Positions 7,661 through 15,440 of a DNA stretch of 30,408 nucleotides are shown here, piece after piece (within the stretch, counting starts at the first letter, position 1; each line of letters begins with the position of its first letter). Position numbers and translations under genes: made by a program. Location of the stretch: positions 1 through 30,408 of the forward strand of contig JAGKTT010000047.1 of NCBI GenBank assembly GCA_021153285.1, read 5' to 3'. The notes beneath the pieces were generated by a model that did no database searches, had not been told where the DNA came from, and was given only the letters and a program-made list of their open reading frames with translations. The DNA is from Bacteroidia bacterium. GTDB taxonomy: Bacteria; Bacteroidota; Bacteroidia; Bacteroidales; UBA932.

Positions 7661-7775
7661 TGGAAAACTGGAAACTTACAGGGTTTGCACACTTTCCATA
7701 GTTTCCACAATCTTATTACTGGAAACTGTGGAACTTTCGGAACCTATGGCATTTCTGTCAAGTTTCCATTTCCAC
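7661..7775. repeat. Iteron-like TGGAAAC cluster, candidate replication origin
   Basis: Four doublets of a TGGAAA(C) motif lie in 115 bp with alternating orientation: 7661-7675 (forward), 7692-7709 (reverse), 7719-7735 (forward) and 7761-7775 (reverse). The two middle doublets also form an 8-bp inverted repeat (AGTTTCCA/TGGAAACT). The cluster fills the gap between a RepA-like ATPase and a primase-like gene, a common place for an origin bound by an initiator. The last doublet overlaps the end of the RepA-like gene. Confidence 0.5.
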
Positions 7776-8790
7776 GCTCTTTGAGCTCACCTCTGCGGAT
7801 GAGTTCTGCTACAATCTTGTTGATAGTTGTGTGGCTGTATCCGGCCTGATCTGCAATGCTCCTGGCACTCTTGCCTTTGGGGTATTCTCGCTTAATAAGA
7901 TCATAAAGTTTCTCTCTGTTCATAGGCTCTGCAGACTCCAGATGATCCATCTCGAGAGCAGTCCCTTGAATAACGAACTTCAAGAAATTTTCCTCCTTTA
8001 CAATCTTACATATCAAAACATTGTCCTTATCAAACTGGTACCTCGCATTTCTACTCTTGACCTGCTTGATATAATGCAGCCCATTCTCCTGCTTACTGTC
8101 TCCAATCGCAAAGGCAGAATCCACCAGATTCATAATCTGCTTACTTCCGCTCAGATCGTTTTTCGTGATTGGCTTTGTGTTGTTGCGTTTGGGCGTATGT
8201 GCCAGGATAAGGAATGAAAACCCATTCTTCTTCTTGATTGCCTTGAGCATCTTGATCAATGGCGCAGCAGCTTTGCTCTTCTCAAGCTCGTCGCCCAGAT
8301 AGGTGATATTGTCGATTATTCCGACCTTGGCTCCGACAGCATTCATAACAGACTCAATCGCATCGCAGATGAAATGAGTATAATTACCGACCGGAACATC
8401 TGCATCTTCGTTTATCTCCACTCTATTGAAGTTATCGTGCCATTGATAAGGATTCTGACCATTGACGGAATATCTGGCGCTGAACTGTGGAGCCTCCATC
8501 TCAAAATCAAAATATATCACAGGTTGAGCTTCAGCTGTAAGCTCAAGAGGATCAATCGCTGCACCGCGTGAAATAGAATCCGCAATCTGCACTGCAAGGA
8601 TACTCTTGCCGGCATTCGTGTCAGCAAACAGAACAGCATTCTCACCCTCAAACCAAAGGTCTCCGGCAAGTTTCCTCCGGATAGGCATACTGTTAGCTTC
8701 TGTCATCCATTCAGATCCGCTCATAACCTTGAAATATCTTCCGACAGGATTCTCGACCGTCACTTCTTCTTGATATTTGTTGTGTTTCAT
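7744..8790 (-). CDS. RepA-like AAA ATPase (348 aa)
   Basis: AAA_25/RepA-type hexameric helicase-like ATPase of a mobile element. Walker A is A-D-T-N-A-G-K-S at residues 56-63, followed by a Y-F-D-F-E-M acidic strand, a Walker B-like V-G-I-I-D-N strand and an F-L-I-L-A-H-T motif. The C-terminal region (about 285-348) looks like a winged helix (A-R-S-I-A-D-Q-A-G-Y-S-H-T-T-I-N-K-I-V). The start at 8790 is preceded by a strong GGAGG ribosome site, rare in this window, and rejects the upstream ATG at 8847. The gene lies 17 nt after the BT4734-like gene. Likely role: origin binding or unwinding during excision-linked replication. Confidence 0.85.
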   Translation of the reverse strand: MKHNKYQEEVTVENPVGRYFKVMSGSEWMTEANSMPIRRKLAGDLWFEGENAVLFADTNAGKSILAVQIADSISRGAAIDPLELTAEAQPVIYFDFEMEAPQFSARYSVNGQNPYQWHDNFNRVEINEDADVPVGNYTHFICDAIESVMNAVGAKVGIIDNITYLGDELEKSKAAAPLIKMLKAIKKKNGFSFLILAHTPKRNNTKPITKNDLSGSKQIMNLVDSAFAIGDSKQENGLHYIKQVKSRNARYQFDKDNVLICKIVKEENFLKFVIQGTALEMDHLESAEPMNREKLYDLIKREYPKGKSARSIADQAGYSHTTINKIVAELIRRGELKERGNGNLTEMP

Positions 8791-8807
8791 AATCAACCCT
8801 CCAGAAA

Positions 8808-9470
8808 TTATTTGTAACACTGATCCTGAGTTTTGTACAAACAGCAATTATCGTTTCTCCAAGCCTCAACATCATAAGTCTGAAAAACAATCATTGACAA
8901 GGACGCACATCGCTCCGTAATTTCAATCCCGTCTTTCTTTAGCTCCTCCTTGATGTGAAGATAGACTGCACTATGCTTCTTGAAATCCTTATTCTGCAGT
9001 GGCACAATTGCAATAATATTTTGCTCATCAATGCTTCTACCTGCAAACCACACCCATGGCTTGGTCTTGAGGAGATTGAAAATCCGTGTCCCATCTGTTG
9101 CTATTGGCACTTCCAATGCGATAATAGAATTATATCCTTGCATGTTCTCCTCGATGTGCTCGATGTCTATCCTGCTTTTAACCCTTGCCGGGATTATCGC
9201 AGCTGGGACTTGAGCCATGATTTTCTTTACCTTGGCTTGAAAATCTGTCTCACGCTTGATTGATCTCAATTTCGTCATCATCCAAGAATCAGGTTCAACA
9301 AATTCCTTAAGACTGATCAATGGAAGCTCAGAATAATTCATCTTATAGTCAGCTGCTTTTTCCACATCGCTGAGATGATGTCTTGTGTCAGGATAAAGTT
9401 TGGGGAGAATGCTCAAATAGACGGTCTCAGCGCGGAATCTACCGTCCTCAGGCAACAGATAGTTTTTCAT
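8808..9470 (-). CDS. BT4734/BF3469-like primase-associated protein (220 aa)
   Basis: The sequence fits the BT4734-like N-terminal domain (PF08800) found at the start of long VirE/primase proteins of Bacteroidales mobile elements: a V-K-x-I-M-A-Q-V-P-A-A-I-I-P-A-R segment followed by Y-N-S-I-I-A-L-E-V and a T-K-P-W-V-W-F-A-G-R-S strand. Here it is a stand-alone 220-aa protein rather than the front of a large fusion, with the helicase part as a separate gene just downstream. Its ATG overlaps the stop of the HTH gene by 4 nt, so the two are translationally coupled. The exact activity is unknown; an archaeo-eukaryotic primase-like role has been suggested for relatives. Confidence 0.75.
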   Translation of the reverse strand: MKNYLLPEDGRFRAETVYLSILPKLYPDTRHHLSDVEKAADYKMNYSELPLISLKEFVEPDSWMMTKLRSIKRETDFQAKVKKIMAQVPAAIIPARVKSRIDIEHIEENMQGYNSIIALEVPIATDGTRIFNLLKTKPWVWFAGRSIDEQNIIAIVPLQNKDFKKHSAVYLHIKEELKKDGIEITERCASLSMIVFQTYDVEAWRNDNCCLYKTQDQCYK

Positions 9471-9766
9471 TTCTTTGGTTTTAACGGTTTCTTGGCCCAG
9501 AGTTTTTCCTCTTTCATAAGATTCTCCAACTCAACAGTATCCACGAAAGTCAAGCCTCCTTGCTTGATCTTGTTAAGCTCGCCATTCTTGAACATGGAAT
9601 AAATCTTACTCTGAGACATTCCATAAATTTCGGTAATTCTCTGTACTGGAACCAGATTCTTACCTTTAGACAAGATTTGCTCTGGCATAGCCTCGGCGAC
9701 TGCACTTTTTACGATAGGAGTAATCAAGTCTGTTAAGAATGACTTGATAGGTTTCAAATTGTCCAT
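9467..9766 (-). CDS. Excisionase-type helix-turn-helix protein (99 aa)
   Basis: Small DNA-binding protein of the helix_turn_17/MerR-like type. The core is V-P-V-Q-R-I-T-E-I-Y-G-M-S-Q-S-K-I-Y-S-M-F followed by a wing (G-x-L-x-K-I-K-Q-G-G-L-T-F-V), ending in a Lys-rich tail. These proteins act as excisionases or as regulators of excision in Bacteroidales integrative elements. It is the first gene of the replication operon, has its own promoter (9836-9865) and is separated from the integrase by one unknown gene. A pure transcription regulator is also possible. Confidence 0.8.
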   Translation of the reverse strand: MDNLKPIKSFLTDLITPIVKSAVAEAMPEQILSKGKNLVPVQRITEIYGMSQSKIYSMFKNGELNKIKQGGLTFVDTVELENLMKEEKLWAKKPLKPKK

Positions 9767-9797
9767 GATAGTTCCTAATTTTATTACTAAAACCAGG

Positions 9798-9807
9798 AGT
9801 GGCCACT
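9798..9807. promoter_or_regulatory. Perfect 10-bp palindrome in the leader of the excisionase operon
   Basis: AGTGGCCACT is its own complement. It lies about 22 bp after the predicted transcription start and 32 bp before the ATG of the HTH gene, a position suited to an operator, for example for autoregulation. No second copy was noticed. Confidence 0.3.
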
Positions 9808-9835
9808 ACCCGCATCAAACCAACGTTTGACACTG

Positions 9836-9865
9836 CAAATGTATATTGTAAAGTATTGAAAACAA
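9836..9865 (-). promoter_or_regulatory. Promoter of the excisionase/replication operon
   Basis: On the minus strand a TACATTTG box (9836-9843) matches TAnnTTTG, with a TTG exactly 19 bp upstream (9863-9865). The start point would be about 9829, giving a leader of some 60 nt before the ATG at 9766. Confidence 0.65.
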
Positions 9866-9902
9866 TATCCTCACAAATGCAGATTGCAAATGTGAAAGCG
9901 CG

Positions 9903-9931
9903 AAAAAAGGCTCTACGCATTTGCAAGAGCC
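9903..9931 (-). terminator. Rho-independent terminator after the 253-aa gene
   Basis: Read on the minus strand, a GGCTC/GAGCC stem (9927-9931 with 9909-9913) is followed directly by six T residues (9903-9908). It lies 70 nt after the stop at 10002 and separates the integrase unit from the excisionase operon. Confidence 0.7.
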
Positions 9932-10001
9932 CATTTAAGTATTTCTATTTTGCAGATGAACTGCAGAAAGTTCTCTATTTGTCTTTCATTAGAACTGGAT
10001 T

Positions 10002-10763
10002 CTATACCCAGCAATGCCGGAACTTTTCAAGGTGAGCATATATCCCATAATTGGAAAACATATACGATGGCTTATCGCCTGAAAGATTAAGATCCCTATG
10101 GAATCCGTTGCTGCCATTGATCACGAAACATCTGTTCATAACCTTTGCTGAAAGCCCGAACGTCTTTGCGAAAATAGTTGCTTCAACTCGTTCTCCTTTC
10201 CAAAGGCTCTTCTTCCTAAAAGGCTTATTGTATAAGATCAAGCTTTCCAACTCAGTATCGGAAACTCCAACAAAGAAATCCCTGAACTCTGATGCCATGC
10301 CTCTGAATGGTTTCGCAACACTCGGACGCTTATTGCAGTATTCCTCAAAGCATACCATCAAATCTTTATGGATCTGCTCAAGCTCTAACATCAAAACAAA
10401 ATACTTCCTCGCAATCCAGACATCACGAAACATATCGAATGCCTTTTCAGCGTTCTTGCAGAACATCTCCTCAAATATTCTCAATTGATGTAAAAATACC
10501 TTGACGCGTTCCAGATATTCAGCAACCTCAGCCTGCAGCATATTATTCTGCTCGATGTCAAGCCAATGTTCATAAATATATGTCCTTGACCTCATCATCA
10601 ACGTCCCTACGTTAGAAAATTCGGACTCAATGTCATTAACCTGGTTAGCAACCCCAAATTGGCACCTGCTTTCAGCAACTCCATTACTCCAAAAACCAAC
10701 AACCCCAGCCATGGCGCTTGCCACGGTCTGGGTTGTCCTTAATGTCTGTCTTAAGATATCCAT
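10002..10763 (-). CDS. Hypothetical protein next to integrase (253 aa)
   Basis: I do not recognise the family. The protein is largely helical, with a long charged central region rich in Glu, Leu and aromatic residues (about 45-160) and no signal peptide. It starts 8 nt after the integrase stop, so both are probably co-transcribed, and a terminator follows at 9903-9931. Position between integrase and excisionase suggests a role in the element's life cycle, but no motif points to an activity. Confidence 0.7.
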   Translation of the reverse strand: MDILRQTLRTTQTVASAMAGVVGFWSNGVAESRCQFGVANQVNDIESEFSNVGTLMMRSRTYIYEHWLDIEQNNMLQAEVAEYLERVKVFLHQLRIFEEMFCKNAEKAFDMFRDVWIARKYFVLMLELEQIHKDLMVCFEEYCNKRPSVAKPFRGMASEFRDFFVGVSDTELESLILYNKPFRKKSLWKGERVEATIFAKTFGLSAKVMNRCFVINGSNGFHRDLNLSGDKPSYMFSNYGIYAHLEKFRHCWV

Positions 10764-10771
10764 AGAGAGTA

Positions 10772-12184
10772 CTAATCGAAATAGTTGTACTTGTCAGTAA
10801 TCTTCTCAATGATATCCAACTTATCAGCCTTGATATATTTTTTGAGCATAACAGGAGTCGTATGGCCGGTAATCTTCATAATGTCGTACAGGTCCATTCC
10901 GCTCAAATACATCAATGTCGCTCCTGTTCTACGAGCAGTATGAGTGTGTACCAAATCCCACTTCGGATAACGGTTCCTGACAGGAGTGCCACCCTTAGTC
11001 TCAAGAATCTCAACACTTTCAGTCAAACCAGCCTCTTTGCAGATGTCCTTCAAATAGCGATTGATGACCTGATCCTCGAGATGGGGGAGACAATAATCAT
11101 ATTTCTCAAGAATACCCTTTAACTCCGAACTGACCGGAATACTTACCTGAGCTCCAGTCTTCTTTTGAATAAGACTGATATACATAATCTCTTTGGTACG
11201 GATCTCTGCTTTAGTCTGACCTGGATTCTCCGGATCCGGAACATCCTCAATCCATCTTTTAGTATGAGTATAAATCTGCTCCTTAGTAATATAATTATAG
11301 TCAGACACTCGCTGAGCAGTCCAAACACCAACCATAAAAATATCTCGTGCCTGATCATGGCCAATGCCATGCTTGCTCAAATCAGCCTTCATAATCTTAT
11401 CCAAATCCTCACGAGTCAGATAAATGCTTTCAGTCTCTATCCTGGTACCCTTGAACTTCTTGTCCTTCCAGATAGAATTAGAATGAAGACCCTCGCTTTC
11501 CGCAATAGAAAGAATATTCTTCAGTGTCCTGATACACTTGCCGGTAGTATTGACATTGTACGCTTCCTTAAGAACAGTTCCCTTTTTATCTTTTATCTCC
11601 GCCTTGAGATACGAAGTAAAGTCGTGATAGAACTGCATATCGATGTCACCGAAATTATATTCTTTCTTCTTGTATTTGCAGAATCTTTGAAACTGCACCA
11701 GAGCCTGTTTTACTGAACGCACGGTATTAGGGGAGAAGTTAGTACCCCTCTCAGTCTGCCTTGCTCCGGACTTAATCTCAGTAACATATTTGTCAATAAA
11801 CTGAACGAGAGTGATCTTTGCCTTTTCTGCCGCCTGACGCTCCGCCTCCTCCTTTTCGACTCTTTGCTGCTCAATCTCTTCACGATAAACAATAGATTGA
11901 ATCAATTCACGAAGCTCCTCCTTTGAGATTGTTCCTCGTTCCTCAAAAATAGAGTTTACGGTACGTCGTATTTCATCTGCGGTCTCGAGAGTTCTGCGAA
12001 TATCATCGTGTTTGAGAAACTTATCACGGGCCTTCTCGTCATTTCGTTTAGCCCAAATAGACTCATTGATGTACAATCCAGTACCTTGCTTAATCTGTAG
12101 TTTCGTCTTAAAGTCCTGAACTCGAACTTTAATCTGTGCCAAGCCGTCTTTCCCGACGACCCCAAGAACCATAGTAGCTGCCAT
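10772..12184 (-). CDS. int: Tyrosine recombinase / integrase (470 aa)
   Basis: Site-specific recombinase that would insert and excise the element. An N-terminal arm-binding region (1-60) and a long charged coiled segment (70-125) precede a SAM-like core-binding domain (about 125-235) and the catalytic domain. The catalytic set is complete: Arg292 (A-Q-R-V-S-D), Lys341/342 (Q-K-K-T-G), His415-x-x-Arg418 (H-T-A-R), His441 (G-H-T-T) and Tyr450. The coiled insertion makes it a little longer than the usual 400-430 aa. It is transcribed away from the repeat at 12361-12375, and its upstream region holds a TATAGTAA repeat array that overlaps the promoter. Confidence 0.95.
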   Translation of the reverse strand: MAATMVLGVVGKDGLAQIKVRVQDFKTKLQIKQGTGLYINESIWAKRNDEKARDKFLKHDDIRRTLETADEIRRTVNSIFEERGTISKEELRELIQSIVYREEIEQQRVEKEEAERQAAEKAKITLVQFIDKYVTEIKSGARQTERGTNFSPNTVRSVKQALVQFQRFCKYKKKEYNFGDIDMQFYHDFTSYLKAEIKDKKGTVLKEAYNVNTTGKCIRTLKNILSIAESEGLHSNSIWKDKKFKGTRIETESIYLTREDLDKIMKADLSKHGIGHDQARDIFMVGVWTAQRVSDYNYITKEQIYTHTKRWIEDVPDPENPGQTKAEIRTKEIMYISLIQKKTGAQVSIPVSSELKGILEKYDYCLPHLEDQVINRYLKDICKEAGLTESVEILETKGGTPVRNRYPKWDLVHTHTARRTGATLMYLSGMDLYDIMKITGHTTPVMLKKYIKADKLDIIEKITDKYNYFD

Positions 12185-12209
12185 AATTTCAACGTTTTAA
12201 TATCCATGA

Positions 12210-12255
12210 CAAATATAGTAACATTTTTAGAAAACATTACTATAACGTTACTATA
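12210..12255 (-). promoter_or_regulatory. Integrase promoter overlapped by three TATAGTAA sites
   Basis: A minus-strand TATATTTG box (12210-12217) fits TAnnTTTG; the upstream -33 element is weak. An 8-bp motif occurs three times: TATAGTAA at 12214-12221, and its complement TTACTATA at 12237-12244 and 12248-12255. The last two are 11 bp apart, one helical turn. The first copy overlaps the promoter box. This arrangement suits an operator for a regulator or arm-type sites for the integrase. Confidence 0.5.
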
Positions 12256-12360
12256 AATTGAAGAAACTATTGCAGATTATTGGAGAGTGTTCTATTAAAG
12301 TATATTGGAAATCAATATATTAGCGTTGTGAGCCTTTCATTACTTTCCTTAAATGTCGTT

Positions 12361-12412
12361 CCGGTGGCACCACAACAAAACCGCAATAGAAGTGCTTCTG
12401 TTGCGGTTTTTT
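12361..12412. repeat. Left copy of 15-bp direct repeat with terminator (candidate att site)
   Basis: CCGGTGGCACCACAA (12361-12375) is repeated exactly at 15394-15408. A hairpin follows at once: 12-bp arms 12381-12392 and 12395-12406 with one wobble, then six T. The hairpin and the bases after it are also repeated, with differences, at 15413-15447. Position about 180 bp upstream of the integrase start suggests a recombination site. No tRNA or tmRNA body could be read next to it. Confidence 0.5.
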
Positions 12413-13062
12413 CTTGTTTTTGACTCAATTTTGTATCACTATATGTATAACTGTTTTGATACGTCCTGCAATTAAATTTCCAAATTTGATACTCCCTGCA
12501 ATTACAAAATCTGCCTCCTGCGCACTTCTAATCCACTTTTGAAACTCTTTGCGATCCACTTTTGCTAGCTGATTTTTTGTATAACTATTTGTATAACTGT
12601 GCTTTATTCGTCTTTAAAAAGTCTCTTTATCGATTTTCGTGTTGTGGATTCCCCGAAAGAATCGAATCGATAGCGAAAAACAACGTAAAATAGGACAGTT
12701 TCACCAATGGTTTATCCTATAATTCAGACGCATATAATTGCATTTTGTGTATCGTGCAAAATTCTAGGAAAGGTGTAGATTGGAGGTCTGCGAAAACCTT
12801 GGAAAGGTGATTCCTCTTTATTCGTGTTTGCGTCTAACGTGTTGTTGTCTTACGCATTACTTAGAGACGTTTCCTAATGAATAGTATTTCATTTTTGACA
12901 CAATGTCTAAATAATCTTTTCTTAATCTCTCATAGTCTCATTTCAGACCTTTTTGCGATAGAGGATTCGTCTGCTCGTGCTTTGGTTGAGAGAACATCTC
13001 TTAAGGCTAAGTCGTTTTCGAGTAATTAAGGCTGATAAATAAGCAGTTGTTTTGGAATGCTA
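12413..13062. other. Intergenic region with subterminal repeats
   Basis: No gene is seen. Two direct 20-bp copies of TTTGATAC-[GT][TC]-CCTGCAATTA lie at 12455-12474 and 12485-12504; an inverted copy lies near the other end of the segment at 15314-15333. TGTATAACT[AG] occurs at 12444-12453, 12579-12588 and 12590-12599, with the paired arrangement repeated at 15277-15298. A CTAGGAAAGGTGTAGA motif at 12764-12779 recurs after the AbiE genes. The rest is AT-rich without visible structure. Confidence 0.6.
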
Positions 13063-13112
13063 GGTAAATGTTGGCAATAATTTGATTTATTGCCGTAATT
13101 TACCTATTTTTG
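13063..13112 (+). promoter_or_regulatory. AbiE promoter inside a symmetric dyad operator
   Basis: A dyad spans 13063-13104: GGTAAAT and ATTTACC (outer arms, 7 bp) and GGCAATAA and TTATTGCC (inner arms, 8 bp), with equal 3-bp spacers and a 6-bp centre. A TATTTTTG box (13105-13112) abuts its right edge, and a TTG 20 bp upstream (13082-13084) lies in its centre. The ATG of abiEi follows at 13127. AbiEi antitoxins are known to repress their own promoter by binding inverted repeats, so this is the expected operator. Confidence 0.75.
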
Positions 13113-13126
13113 AGAAAAATTATAAG

Positions 13127-13837
13127 ATGAGCAAAATTGATGATATAATAATGGAGTTCGCCTCAAATTATCTGGAGTTCAATGCAGATGATGTTTTTGA
13201 TTATTGCCAGACTAGGGAAAAAACGACGTTGCCTTATATTAGAAAAGTCCTTATGCGCCTAGTTAATAATGGAAAACTGATTCGTCCATGTCGAGGTGTT
13301 TACTTAAAACCAGATAAAGGTGTCTTCCGCCCTCAAGTAAGTCGTGATGTTATGGAAATATATCAAACCCTCAAAAACAAGTATCCTTTCACAAAGGTCT
13401 GTATTTATGAAGGTCCTTGGATTTCACCCTTACTTCATCACATTGCTTCTAATCAGACAATATATGTTGAAGTTGAAAAGGAGGCATCGGAGTTTGTATT
13501 TGACTACTTGAAGGCTGATGGAGTTAAGGCTTTTTATAAGCCTGACCAGGATATGGTCTACAGGTATATCAATTTGGATGAGAGGAATATATTCGTTAAA
13601 AATCTTGTTTCAGAGGCTCCTCTGCAAAAGATTGAAGGCATCCTTGTTTCTACATTAGAAAAAATCCTTGTTGATATTTACTGTGATCAGGACTTCAGTT
13701 ATTTGCAAGGTAGCGAATATGAAAGGATTGCTGAGAATGCTATGACTATCTTCAATATCAATAAAACTAAACTATTAAGATACGCAAAAAGGCGTGGCGT
13801 AAAAGAGGAACTTGAAAAAATCTACAATGAACTATGA
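13127..13837 (+). CDS. abiEi: AbiEi-type antitoxin (236 aa)
   Basis: Antitoxin of a type IV (AbiE) toxin-antitoxin pair. The N-terminal 60-70 residues form a winged helix (D-D-V-F-D-Y-C-Q through L-M-R-L-V-N-N-G-K-L-I-R-P-C-R-G-V-Y-L), typical of AbiEi antitoxins; the remaining region is the conserved C-terminal domain of the family. Length fits. The start is the ATG at 13127, 15 nt after the promoter box; the TTG at 13082 lies inside the operator and is rejected. The stop overlaps the toxin ATG by 4 nt (ATGA). In studied systems AbiEi represses the operon and counteracts the toxin without stable complex formation. Confidence 0.85.
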   Translation: MSKIDDIIMEFASNYLEFNADDVFDYCQTREKTTLPYIRKVLMRLVNNGKLIRPCRGVYLKPDKGVFRPQVSRDVMEIYQTLKNKYPFTKVCIYEGPWISPLLHHIASNQTIYVEVEKEASEFVFDYLKADGVKAFYKPDQDMVYRYINLDERNIFVKNLVSEAPLQKIEGILVSTLEKILVDIYCDQDFSYLQGSEYERIAENAMTIFNINKTKLLRYAKRRGVKEELEKIYNEL

Positions 13838-14907
13838 TATCTAAAGAATGCTTCACCTCGCAGTGGATCGAGGACATATCTGCAAAACTGGAATATAATG
13901 ACAAGAACCTGATAGAAAAGGTAATAAGGGCTCTATCTCTTTTAGAGATGCTGGTTCGGTCAGGATGCCCTCTGACGTTCAAAGGTGGTACGGCTTTGAT
14001 GCTTATACTGGGTAACTCACTTCACAGACTCTCCATAGATATCGATATTATCTGTCCTCCTGAAACTGATATCGAACAATACCTAGAGACGTATCAAGAA
14101 CACGGTTTCATCCGTTATCAGCAGGTGAATAAGGAGTCTGCAGGCAAGGATGTTCCGGTTAGTCACGCTAAGGTATTTTATCAGATTGCCTATACAGATA
14201 GGTCTGAATTGAATGAGTATATACGACTTGATGTACTTTACGAGGATTGTCCGTATTCAAACACCCAGGAGTTACCGATTGATAGTCCGTTTATAAAACT
14301 GGACGGTGAGCCGCTGCTGGTTACTGTTCCAAAGAAAGAGGATATTCTGGGCGATAAGATGACTGCTTTTGCCCCGAATACTATAGGCATTCCATATTTC
14401 AAGAAGGACAGGGAATGTAATATGGAAATTATCAAGCAGTTGTATGACATCAATCGTCTTTTTGAGAATGTAGATGACTTTGGCCCTGCATACGAATCTT
14501 TCTTGAAAGTTGCTAATGTAGAACTTGGCTATCGAGGACTGGAAGGCAGATTGTCTGAATTCTTCGAGGATGTTCGTCAGACTGCAATATGTATTGCGAC
14601 CCGTGGTCAGGCTGGAAGCGGTGATATACAATTCTTCATGTCCGGTATCAAAAGAGTCAAATCATTCATGTATCAGGAGAAGTATCAGATAGAAGAAGCT
14701 ATCACTGATGCTTCAAGAGCTGCATATCTCGCTACCTGTTTTGAGAAAGGCATCTTTGAGATAGAGAAATACCCAAAGGAAAATCCGAAAGTAGTCCTTG
14801 ATATGTCGATTTCAGAGCTTCTTCCGACTAAACTTCGCAAACTCAGAAATGTCATACCAGAGGCATATTACTATTGGGCAAAGGTTGATGAACTATTGAA
14901 ATCGTGA
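13834..14907 (+). CDS. abiEii: AbiEii-type nucleotidyltransferase toxin (357 aa)
   Basis: Toxin of the AbiE pair, a DNA polymerase beta-like nucleotidyltransferase. The motifs are in place: K-G-G-T-A-L at residues 50-55, S-I-D-I-D with Asp69 and Asp71, a K-x-E-D-I-L-G-D-K-M motif ending in Lys175, and a Q-L-Y-D-I acidic motif with Asp205. The length is at the long end of the family, with an extra C-terminal region of about 100 residues. AbiEii toxins cause bacteriostasis, and relatives transfer nucleotides to tRNA acceptor ends; the exact target here is unknown. Coupled to abiEi by a 4-nt overlap. Confidence 0.88.
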   Translation: MISKECFTSQWIEDISAKLEYNDKNLIEKVIRALSLLEMLVRSGCPLTFKGGTALMLILGNSLHRLSIDIDIICPPETDIEQYLETYQEHGFIRYQQVNKESAGKDVPVSHAKVFYQIAYTDRSELNEYIRLDVLYEDCPYSNTQELPIDSPFIKLDGEPLLVTVPKKEDILGDKMTAFAPNTIGIPYFKKDRECNMEIIKQLYDINRLFENVDDFGPAYESFLKVANVELGYRGLEGRLSEFFEDVRQTAICIATRGQAGSGDIQFFMSGIKRVKSFMYQEKYQIEEAITDASRAAYLATCFEKGIFEIEKYPKENPKVVLDMSISELLPTKLRKLRNVIPEAYYYWAKVDELLKS

Positions 14908-15393
14908 TGTTCAAAATGTCGCTCAAACTGTATTCCCAATAAAAATCTAGGAAATGTGTAGACCAGGGGTGTTCAAAAATCTAGGAAAGGTGTAATGCGG
15001 ATAAGTATTATATTGATTGTCAGGTGTATTGGATACTTTGGGATATCATGAGTGTAAACCGGCTGGATATGTATAGGAGATTACATGACATTTAATATAT
15101 GGTCCTGATTAGGCCAAATAAAATGTAGACGTCATAGGTAATGTCATAGGTAATGTCACCAGTCGTGTCACTGGTGTGAATCATACTGTTCCAGAAAGAC
15201 TGACTCCCATTCTTTAGTGTATGTTGATAATAAAGAAGAACAATAGCCAGCCAGTAATAGTACGAATAACAGAGCATGTATAACTATATGTATAACTGAT
15301 TTTTTACTCCATTTAATTGCAGGAAGTAACAAATAGGGTGTGAGAATCGAATTTGTTACGGAAAATAGTATCGGGAAGTATCAAGTTTGCAAG
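14908..15393. other. Intergenic region with repeats, hairpin and subterminal repeats
   Basis: No convincing gene. CTAGGAAATGTGTAGA (14947-14962) and CTAGGAAAGGTGTA (14981-14994) repeat the motif found before the AbiE genes. A 12-bp unit GTCATAGGTAAT is present twice in tandem (15131-15154), followed by a CACCAGT/ACTGGTG hairpin (15157-15163 with 15170-15176). TGTATAACTA and TGTATAACTG (15277-15298) and inverted copies of the subterminal repeat (15314-15333, and a partial one at 15370-15385) lie before the right 15-bp repeat. A 61-codon minus-strand frame (15092-15277) with a hydrophobic start exists but has no other support. Confidence 0.55.
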
Positions 15394-15440
15394 CCGGTGG
15401 CACCACAAAAAACGCAATAGAGACGCTTCTATTGCGGTTT
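15394..15440. repeat. Right copy of 15-bp direct repeat with terminator (candidate att site)
   Basis: CCGGTGGCACCACAA at 15394-15408 is identical to 12361-12375, 3033 bp away. It is followed by a hairpin (CGCAATAGA at 15413-15421 with TCTATTGCG at 15428-15436) and a T-rich tail, a diverged version of the hairpin after the left copy. Duplication of a repeat together with its terminator is typical of elements that insert at the 3' end of a gene. Confidence 0.5.

Noticed and set aside
9799..10035. Plus-strand frame between the excisionase and the 253-aa gene
   Set aside because: It runs across the minus-strand promoter and terminator and has no protein-like features.
12361..12375. 3' end of a tRNA or tmRNA at the 15-bp repeat (G-T-G-G-C-A-C-C-A)
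   Set aside because: No T-loop or other arms can be folded upstream of either copy, so no RNA gene is claimed.
15092..15277. 61-codon minus-strand frame
   Set aside because: Composition is driven by the tandem repeat, there is no start context, and no family is recognised; kept only as a remark.
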